From assembly GCA_028706295.1 (NCBI GenBank), contig JAQWBQ010000014.1, positions 1-64,000 of the forward strand: DNA of 64,000 nt, written 5' to 3'. Below are positions 25,797 through 32,513 of the stretch, piece after piece. Position numbers and translations under genes: made by a program. The DNA is from Bacteroidales bacterium (GTDB taxonomy: Bacteria; Bacteroidota; Bacteroidia; Bacteroidales; FEN-979). Positions within the stretch are counted from its first letter, which is position 1; each line of letters opens with the position of its first letter. The notes below the pieces were generated by a model, which made no database searches, had not been told where the DNA came from, and saw nothing but the letters and a program-made list of their open reading frames with translations.

Positions 25797-25912
25797 TTAA
25801 GCAGCTATTTCTTCTAACATTATTAATTCACCTTAAACGCGGTCCGGCCTGATGGTTATTATCAGAAGGGAGGATTGTACTTCATTATAGTATTTGTTGA
25901 AATAGCTGTTAA
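25797..25912 (+). other. Candidate structured 5' leader of radical SAM cluster
   Basis: TTAA-G-CAGCTATTTC (25797-25811) pairs with GAAATAGCTG-TTAA (25899-25912): 10 perfect pairs plus 4 across a single bulge, enclosing 87 nt. Inside is a 5-bp hairpin CTGAT/ATCAG (25849-25853/25861-25865). No cobalamin-riboswitch B12 box is visible, although the downstream enzymes are of the cobalamin-binding type. It may be a regulatory leader or a small inverted-repeat element. Confidence 0.4.
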
Positions 25913-25963
25913 TCGGAACCTTAAAGGTATGAGGTCTCTGTTAGTATATCTTATCATTCATCG

Positions 25964-27316
25964 ATGTCAGCTATTGCTCCGCGGTTACTTCTAATCAATC
26001 CGGTCAGCAGGTACCGGCTTGGACTTGCCCAAAAGGATCATGATAAATTGCCTCCGTTGTGTCTTGCAGTTATTGCTGCACTGACGCCAAAACATTGGAA
26101 AATAAAGATTTTCGATGAGAATTATCGCACATTTCGGTTCAAAGATGCTGATTTGATCGGTATCACCGCGTATACCCCAAATGCACCCAGGGCTTACGAG
26201 ATTGCTAAAATCTACAGGGATCGGAACATTCCTGTTGTCATGGGCGGAATTCATGCCTCCATGTGCCCCGAAGAGGCGTTGCAATATGTTGACAGCGTTG
26301 TGATCGGTGAAGCAGAAAATGTTTGGAGCCAGGTACTTTCAGATTTTGAGGCAGGGAAACTGCAAAAGATCTATCGGGGTGGATTTCCGGAGATGAGCAA
26401 TTTACCTATCCCGCGTCATGATCTTCAACATCCCCTCTATTATTGGAGATCCGTTCAAACATCGAGAGGATGCCCGATGAATTGTGACTTTTGTTCGGTC
26501 ACCTCCTTTAATGGCGGACGGTTTCGTCATCGGCCGGTTGAAGAGGTTCTGGATGAAATTGCAGCCTACCATGGTGATTATCGAAATATTTTTTTCGTTG
26601 ATGACAATATCGGAGGAACAAATCAGCATCACCGCGACCGGGCAAAGGAACTTTTCAAAGGCATCATTGACCGGAAGCTTAAGTTTAATTGGTTTTCGCA
26701 GACATCAATTGATTTTGCCGATGATCCGGAAGCGCTCAGGCTTGCTGCAGCCAGCGGATGCAAATTACTATTAATCGGATTTGAAACGGAAAGCAGGGAT
26801 GCCCTGATGTCGGTGAATAAAAAAAACAACCTGCAAAAAGGGGTTAATAATTACAGAAAGGTTATTAAAAAATACCACCGGGAGGGTATCGGGGTGCTTG
26901 GCACCTTTATTTTCGGGATGGAAACGGATCATCCTGACGACATTACCCGCCGGGCCCGATTTATAAACAAACTGAATATCGATGGGATCCAGACCAGCAT
27001 ATTGACGCCCTATCCGGGCACCAGGCTTTGCAAAAGACTTCAGGAGGAGCAAAGGATTGAAGCCTGCAATTTCCCTCACGACTGGAAATATTACAACTGG
27101 GAAGACATCGTAATAAAACACCCGCACATAAAACCTGAAGAACTGGCCAAGCGGATGACCGACGGGTGGAAGCTGATCTATCATCCGGCACGAATCCGAA
27201 CAAGATTCTTTCAAACCTGGTTCAACACCAGAAATCTGGAAAGCGCCATTTGGTCTTTTGTCATCAACCAGCAGTATCGCAACATCATGTTTGAAAAACC
27301 TATTCACTTTTTTTGA
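25964..27316 (+). CDS. Cobalamin-binding-type radical SAM enzyme, paralogue 1
   Basis: This 450-aa protein has an N-terminal B12-binding-like Rossmann domain (about 6-140, with LAVIAALTPKHWKIKIFDE and MGGIHASMCPEEALQYVDS). The radical SAM core carries the [4Fe-4S] motif Cys170-x3-Cys174-x2-Cys177 (RGCPMNCDFCSV). The C-terminal part has TPYPGTRLCKRLQ and FPHDWKYYNWED, as in the DUF4070-containing BchE-like group. The N-domain lacks the DxHxxG histidine, as is common in this group. Enzymes of this class catalyse methylations, ring formations and other carbon-radical chemistry; the substrate is unknown. It is first of four tandem paralogues, starting at ATG 25964. Confidence 0.88.
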   Translation: MSAIAPRLLLINPVSRYRLGLAQKDHDKLPPLCLAVIAALTPKHWKIKIFDENYRTFRFKDADLIGITAYTPNAPRAYEIAKIYRDRNIPVVMGGIHASMCPEEALQYVDSVVIGEAENVWSQVLSDFEAGKLQKIYRGGFPEMSNLPIPRHDLQHPLYYWRSVQTSRGCPMNCDFCSVTSFNGGRFRHRPVEEVLDEIAAYHGDYRNIFFVDDNIGGTNQHHRDRAKELFKGIIDRKLKFNWFSQTSIDFADDPEALRLAAASGCKLLLIGFETESRDALMSVNKKNNLQKGVNNYRKVIKKYHREGIGVLGTFIFGMETDHPDDITRRARFINKLNIDGIQTSILTPYPGTRLCKRLQEEQRIEACNFPHDWKYYNWEDIVIKHPHIKPEELAKRMTDGWKLIYHPARIRTRFFQTWFNTRNLESAIWSFVINQQYRNIMFEKPIHFF

Positions 27317-27497
27317 TTATCCTCCGGTTTTTCTACTTTTTACTGAACATTTACAGGGTTGCAGTTAAAAATCCACCTTTCTTCAGCAATGTCGTGAGGC
27401 TGTGTAGCTATTTATTTCCAGAACCGAACAGTGGAAATATGCCATTGAATCGCACACCCATGAAGGTTACAGGCCAAATTCAGGTTCATTTATTTAT

Positions 27498-27505
27498 TAA
27501 TTTTG
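27498..27505 (+). promoter_or_regulatory. -7-like element (TAATTTTG) immediately before radical SAM paralogue 2
   Basis: TAATTTTG fits TAnnTTTG but ends only 4 bp before the GTG start at 27510. If it is used, the message would be essentially leaderless. The rest of 27317-27509 holds nothing recognisable. Confidence 0.3.
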
Positions 27506-27509
27506 CGTC

Positions 27510-28859
27510 GTGGATATTGGAAAGAAAAGGCTATTACTGATCAATCCGGCAAATCAATACCGCAAGGGGTATTTGTTGCGCAGGCAATCGAAGCAGGTAC
27601 CTTTGGCGCTGGGGATTCTCGCTGCCCTGACTCCGTCTGACTGGTCGGTCAAGATCCTGGATGAAAATTTCAAAGCATTTCGTTACCGGGAAGCTGATCT
27701 GGTTGGTATTACCGCAGTCACTGCTTCGGTAAACCGGGCTTATGAGATTGCTTCAGTTTACAGGGCAAAAGGCACCCGCGTGATCCTGGGCGGTATTCAT
27801 GCTTCAGCGTTGCCCGATGAAGCGCTGCAATTCGTCGATTCCGTGGTGATCGGCGAAGCGGAAGGTTCCTGGCACCAAGTACTGGAGGATTTTTCAAAGG
27901 GAGAACTAAAGCAAAGATACCAGGCGCCTTTGGCTGATCTGAAGGATATTCCGCCTGCCCGTCACGACCTTTTCCATCCCGGCTACCTGTTCGCGTCGAT
28001 ACAGACCTCACGCGGTTGTCCGATGGATTGTGATTTCTGTTCCGTTCCGCATTTCAACGGGAACCGTTACCGGTTGCGCGATCCGGAGGCGGTGGTCGAG
28101 GAGATTGCCTCCGTTCCGAATAAAATGATCTACTTCGTCGATGATAACATTATCGGTTACAGCCGGCCTGCTGAGGAACATGCCACTGCCATCTTTGAAG
28201 GAATGATCCGCCGGAAGCTGAACAAAGAGTGGTTTGCCCAGACGTCACTCAATATTGCCGAAAAGCCCGGGATTCTGAAACTCGCCGCCCGAAGCGGTTG
28301 CCGCATGTTGCTCCTGGGGATAGAGGCTGAAAATAATGAGGCGCTTGAAGATTCGAATAAAAAAGTAAATCTTCGCCTTGGTGTTGAAAACTATCAGAAA
28401 GCCTTCCGGCTCATTCACCGGAATGGCATCGTCGTGTTGGGAGCATTTATTTTCGGGATGGACAGCGACGATTTAAGCGCCCTGGAGCGCCGTACGCGAT
28501 ATATCGCCTCAAGCAGCGTGGATGTCACGCAGGCCAGTGTCCTGACCCCGTTGCCGGGGACCCGGCTTTTCGGTAGGCTGCAGGAAGCGGGACGCCTGCT
28601 TTGCCATGATTTTCCGCTTGACTGGCAGCACTTTCATTTTTCCGACGTGGTTTTTCAGCCGGGCAGGATGACACCCGGGGAACTGGCCGTTTCCACCGAC
28701 CGTGCCTATCAAACAATCTGCAGCAACCGTTTTATCCGAAAAAAATTTATCCGGACGCTGTGGAATACCCGCAGTCTGCGCAGCGCCGTCTGGGCATGGA
28801 ATTCGAATCTCAACTACCAGAGTGTGGGCCTTGAAAAGGCTTCACAGTGGAAGTACTAG
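27510..28859 (+). CDS. Cobalamin-binding-type radical SAM enzyme, paralogue 2
   Basis: This 449-aa paralogue has the same architecture: KRLLLINPANQYRKG, a B12-binding-like domain (VILGGIHASALPDEALQFVD), the radical SAM cluster RGCPMDCDFCSVPHFNG, VDDNIIGYSR after the core strand, and a C-terminal segment with TPLPGTRLFGRLQ and FPLDWQHFHF. The best start is GTG 27510, which keeps the short N-terminus of its relatives, with no convincing ribosome-binding site. It ends directly at a 306-bp repeat block. Substrate unknown. Confidence 0.88.
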   Translation: MDIGKKRLLLINPANQYRKGYLLRRQSKQVPLALGILAALTPSDWSVKILDENFKAFRYREADLVGITAVTASVNRAYEIASVYRAKGTRVILGGIHASALPDEALQFVDSVVIGEAEGSWHQVLEDFSKGELKQRYQAPLADLKDIPPARHDLFHPGYLFASIQTSRGCPMDCDFCSVPHFNGNRYRLRDPEAVVEEIASVPNKMIYFVDDNIIGYSRPAEEHATAIFEGMIRRKLNKEWFAQTSLNIAEKPGILKLAARSGCRMLLLGIEAENNEALEDSNKKVNLRLGVENYQKAFRLIHRNGIVVLGAFIFGMDSDDLSALERRTRYIASSSVDVTQASVLTPLPGTRLFGRLQEAGRLLCHDFPLDWQHFHFSDVVFQPGRMTPGELAVSTDRAYQTICSNRFIRKKFIRTLWNTRSLRSAVWAWNSNLNYQSVGLEKASQWKY

Positions 28860-29158
28860 CGGACAATTGATAATTGACAATGGACAATGGACAATGGAAA
28901 ACGGAAAACGATTTGAGGATTTGAGAATTTGAGGATTTGAGAATGTGAAAATGTGCTAATGTGCTGATGTGCTGATGTGAAAATTTATTTATGATTGACA
29001 CGATTTACGATTGAAAAATTGCAAATTGGGGATTTGAAGATTTGAAGATGTAAGAATGTGAACATTATGAAATGATTTTTTCCTTAATCGCTAATCCCTA
29101 TTCGCTAATCCCTATTCGCTGATCCCTATTCGCTAATCGCTGATTACTAATCGCTAAT
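28860..29158 (+). repeat. Modular degenerate short-tandem-repeat block, copy 1
   Basis: This begins at the base after the stop of radical SAM paralogue 2 and fills the whole gap. Successive word zones are: ATTGACAATGG/ACAATGG, GGAAAACGGAAAACG, ATTTGAGGATTTGAGAAT, ATGTGCTAATGTGCTGATGTG, GATTTGAAGATTTGAAGATG, and a 14-bp unit ATTCGCTAATCCCT with variants (29085-29158). The first four zones recur in the same order on the opposite strand at 51985-51860. No coding potential. The start of the next gene lies at its edge. Confidence 0.85.
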
Positions 29159-29165
29159 TTGAATT

Positions 29166-30527
29166 TTGAATTCTAAAAAAAAGACACTCTTGCTGATCAA
29201 TCCCGCCAATAAAAGCGGGAGCGGATTCATTATAAACAAGGATACACGGTATCAGCCGTTGAGCCTGGGGATTATTGCCGCGTTGACACCTCCCGACTGG
29301 AAGGTGAAGATCATCGATGAAAATTTCAGGGATTTCAGGTATTACGAGGCCGATTTCGTCGGCTTCACGGCTTTCAGTTCGACGGTTTCACGCGCCTACG
29401 AATTGGCACAGATATATCGGGAACGAGGCATAAAAACCGTCATTGGAGGGATTCACGTGAGCATGTGTCCGGATGAAGCGTCGAGGTTTGTCGACAGCGT
29501 GGTAATCGGTGAAGCGGAATCGGTATGGCTGCAGGTGATCCGCGATTTCGAAGCGGGTACGCTCCGGCCGGTTTATAAGGGGAGTCTGACTGATCTGATC
29601 CGTTCACCCCGACCCCGGCGCGACCTCTTTCATCCTGCTTATATTTTCGCCTCCATCCAAACGACCCGCGGATGCCCGATGAATTGCGATTTCTGCTCGG
29701 TCACTGCATTCAACGGCAGCCATTACCGGGACCGGCCCATCGACGAGGTGATCGACGAAATGGCTGAGATACCGCAAAAAAACATCTTTATCCTTGATGA
29801 TAATATCGTGGGGAACAATGCCAAAGCCCAGGCACGCGCGATCGAATTGTTCCGGGCCATGATCGACCGGGGAATCCGGAAAGATTGGATCGGCCAGGCC
29901 TCACTGAATGTTGCCGATAATGAGGATGTGTTGAAATACGCGGCAAAAAGCGGATGCCGCATGTTGTTTATCGGCATCGAATCGGAGCAGGAAGATCAGT
30001 TGTCGGGCGCCAACAAAAGGCTGAACCTGCGGATGGGTGTAAATTCATACGATCATGTGTTCGATAAAATGCATAAATATGGCATTGCCGTCATCGCGGG
30101 ATTTATCTTTGGTTGGGAGAACGACACCCCGGAGCGGATCGACCATCGTGTGGCGTTCACCCATCGGTGCCATGCCGATTCCATTCAAACGACGTTGCTG
30201 ACCCCGTTGCCCGGCACCCGGCTTTTTGAACGGATGCAACGGGAAGGGATCCTGGTTCTGAATAATTTTCCCGACGACTGGAAACATTACGGGTACGAGT
30301 CGCTGGTCTTTAGACCTGCCACGATGGACCGAATAGAGATGCAGGAATATATCTTCAAGGCTTTCGACAAAGTGTATGAACCGGGATTTCTGAAACGCCG
30401 GATGCTGAAAAGCTGGTGGCGTACGGGAAGTTTCATCACCGCGTACTGGTCGTACATGAGCAACTGGAATTACAGGAGTATGGCATTCGGGAATATCAAA
30501 CGGCCCAAAAACTGGTTGATGGATTGA
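29166..30527 (+). CDS. Cobalamin-binding-type radical SAM enzyme, paralogue 3
   Basis: This 453-aa paralogue has KTLLLINPANKSGSGF at its N-terminus, VIGGIHVSMCPDEASRFVDS in the B12-binding-like domain, the cluster motif RGCPMNCDFCSVTAFNG, LDDNIVGNNAK, CRMLFIGIESEQEDQLSGANKR, and a C-terminal TPLPGTRLFERMQ and FPDDWKHYGYE. Translation seems to start at TTG 29166, at the edge of the upstream repeat block. Only 4 bp separate its stop from paralogue 4, so these two are certainly co-transcribed. Substrate unknown. Confidence 0.88.
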   Translation: MNSKKKTLLLINPANKSGSGFIINKDTRYQPLSLGIIAALTPPDWKVKIIDENFRDFRYYEADFVGFTAFSSTVSRAYELAQIYRERGIKTVIGGIHVSMCPDEASRFVDSVVIGEAESVWLQVIRDFEAGTLRPVYKGSLTDLIRSPRPRRDLFHPAYIFASIQTTRGCPMNCDFCSVTAFNGSHYRDRPIDEVIDEMAEIPQKNIFILDDNIVGNNAKAQARAIELFRAMIDRGIRKDWIGQASLNVADNEDVLKYAAKSGCRMLFIGIESEQEDQLSGANKRLNLRMGVNSYDHVFDKMHKYGIAVIAGFIFGWENDTPERIDHRVAFTHRCHADSIQTTLLTPLPGTRLFERMQREGILVLNNFPDDWKHYGYESLVFRPATMDRIEMQEYIFKAFDKVYEPGFLKRRMLKSWWRTGSFITAYWSYMSNWNYRSMAFGNIKRPKNWLMD

Positions 30528-30531
30528 AACG

Positions 30532-31866
30532 ATGAAAAGAAAGACCCTTGTGCTCATCAATCCGGCCAACCAACTCCGGCCCGGTTTTCATATCAACCGT
30601 GAAACCCGCAACCAGCCATTGGGTCTCGGAATTATTGCAGCCCTCACTCCTTCCGACTGGAAAATCAAGATCCTCGATGAGAATTTCAAGACCTTCCGGT
30701 TTTATGAAGCCGACCTTATGGGGATCACTGCCTTTACCAGTCAGGCCCCGCGAGCTTATGAAATTGCCGCGATTTATCGACAGAGGGGTATTCCAACGGT
30801 CATGGGGGGCATCCACGCCTCGATGGTTCCGGAGGAGAGCATGCAATATGTCGACTGCGTGGTTCAGGGCGAGGCTGAGCCTGTATGGGAGACCGTCATC
30901 AGGGATTTTGAGGCCGGCAGCCTGAAAAGGATTTATAAAAGTCCACTGGTCCGCGAGATCCTCCAACCCAAACCGCGGCGCGATCTTTTTCATCCGGGGT
31001 ATATTTGCGCGGGGATCCAGACCACGCGGGGCTGTCCGATGAATTGTTCCTTTTGCAGCGTCTCAGCTTTCAACGGCCGGCACTACCGGTTCAGACCTGT
31101 TGAAGAGGTACTGGATGAACTGGAGGAGATCCCCCAGAAGTACGTGTTTTTCATCGACGATAACATCATCGGGCACAACAACGAATCGAAGGAGCGGGCC
31201 CGGGTCTTGTTTGAAGGTATTATCCGTCGCGGAATCAAAAAAATATGGCTCTCCCAGTCGTCGATTAACTTCGCCGACGATCCCACACTGCTTGATCTGG
31301 CTTACCGGAGCGGTTGCCGTATGATCTTTCTGGGCATTGAAGCCGAGGGTGAAGGACAATTAATAGAAGCCAATAAAAAGTTGAACCTTACGCGCGGGGT
31401 CAATAGTTACAAAAGAATTTTCGAAGCCATCCAGCGTCACGGGATCGGGGTCATTGCCGGCCTGATTTTCGGGTGGGATTCCGACACCCCCGCGTCAATC
31501 CGTGATCGGGCGCGGTTTGCCCTGCACTGCGGAGCCGACTCATTTCAGACGTCGGTTCTCACCCCGCTGCCCGGGACCGCACTCTGGGATAAGGTCACTG
31601 CTGACAACCGGCTGCTTTTTTCCGACTTTCCCGGCGACTGGGCACATTATGACTATTTTGAACCCACGATCCGCCATCCTGAAATGACTTCGCAGGCGTT
31701 GATGTTACATATTGAGAAGGCCAAAAGAAAGATCTTTTCCCCCTTCCGGATTGCCACCGGCGCCCTGAAAACCCTGATCAGGACACGCAGTATGAGCGCA
31801 ACCATTATGTTGACACTAAACTACGGGTATTACAGAAAAATATTTCTCAAGGGAAATCACGGGTAA
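30532..31866 (+). CDS. Cobalamin-binding-type radical SAM enzyme, paralogue 4
   Basis: This 444-aa paralogue starts at ATG 30532 (MKRKTLVLINPANQ), 4 bp after paralogue 3. It has MGGIHASMVPEESMQYVDC in the B12-binding-like domain, the [4Fe-4S] motif Cys168-x3-Cys172-x2-Cys175 in RGCPMNCSFCSVSAFNG, IDDNIIGHNNESKERA, and a C-terminal TPLPGTALWDKV. In the PGT(R/A)L motif the Arg of the other three copies is replaced by Ala, and the tail is more basic (KAKRKIFSPFRI). It may act on a different step of the same pathway. Confidence 0.88.
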   Translation: MKRKTLVLINPANQLRPGFHINRETRNQPLGLGIIAALTPSDWKIKILDENFKTFRFYEADLMGITAFTSQAPRAYEIAAIYRQRGIPTVMGGIHASMVPEESMQYVDCVVQGEAEPVWETVIRDFEAGSLKRIYKSPLVREILQPKPRRDLFHPGYICAGIQTTRGCPMNCSFCSVSAFNGRHYRFRPVEEVLDELEEIPQKYVFFIDDNIIGHNNESKERARVLFEGIIRRGIKKIWLSQSSINFADDPTLLDLAYRSGCRMIFLGIEAEGEGQLIEANKKLNLTRGVNSYKRIFEAIQRHGIGVIAGLIFGWDSDTPASIRDRARFALHCGADSFQTSVLTPLPGTALWDKVTADNRLLFSDFPGDWAHYDYFEPTIRHPEMTSQALMLHIEKAKRKIFSPFRIATGALKTLIRTRSMSATIMLTLNYGYYRKIFLKGNHG

Positions 31867-32060
31867 TCAAAATCCGGAGAGATTCTGGATCCGATTCAAA
31901 AACAGGCTCAGGTATAAGATACCATCCCGTTAATCAGTAAAGCGATCTGAAGGCATGAAAACCCTGTAAAAAATCGGAATATCGCAGCTTGTCCTTAGTA
32001 TAAATCTGAAATAATAATCAGACCGGAAATTCCGTTAGAATTTAAAGACAAAAATTTAAC

Positions 32061-32513
32061 ATGAAGAACGAATCAGGCAATTCAATCAGCAAAAGTAACC
32101 GATACGGAATGATGCTGAAAATGACGATTATCATTTTATTCAGCGTGATGGTCACTACAGTCACGGCACAGAAAGGCGGCAACGGCGGACCGCCGCCATC
32201 CGGAGGCCAGGGTCACGGGGGCGCCACTCCGGAGATGCGGGCGAAGCGTCAGACCGACCGGATGAAGGAACAGTTGAAGCTTACCCCTTCTCAGGAAACC
32301 AAGGTTGAAGCAATCAACCTGAAGTATGCAAAGAAAATGGATGAAGCGCGAAAGAACGCTGATCCCGCAATACAGAAGAAGAATGCACTGGCCATTCAAA
32401 GCCAGCGTGAAAATGAGATGAAAGGCGTTCTGAATGCCACACAATACAAGGAATACCTGAAAATGGTGGCAGAAATGAAGGAGCGGATGATGAAAAATGG
32501 CTCCGGCCGTTAA
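32061..32513 (+). CDS. Spy/CpxP-like periplasmic helical protein
   Basis: This 150-aa protein has a signal peptide (hydrophobic MTIIILFSVMVTTVTA, cleavage near residue 36), a Gly/Pro-rich linker (KGGNGGPPPSGGQGHGG), then a helical region rich in Lys, Glu, Met and Gln. The motif LKLTPSQETKVEAINLKYAKKM, with later ALAIQSQRENEMKGVLNATQYKEYLK, resembles the LTxxQ repeats of the Spy/CpxP family of periplasmic chaperone-like proteins. A later Met (32109 or 32112) is a possible alternative start. Its last bases overlap the stop of the convergent TonB receptor gene. Confidence 0.7.
   Translation: MKNESGNSISKSNRYGMMLKMTIIILFSVMVTTVTAQKGGNGGPPPSGGQGHGGATPEMRAKRQTDRMKEQLKLTPSQETKVEAINLKYAKKMDEARKNADPAIQKKNALAIQSQRENEMKGVLNATQYKEYLKMVAEMKERMMKNGSGR

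Noticed and set aside
25796..25963. Cobalamin riboswitch upstream of the radical SAM genes
   Set aside because: No B12 box or conserved cobalamin-aptamer core could be found; only an unrelated inverted repeat is present.
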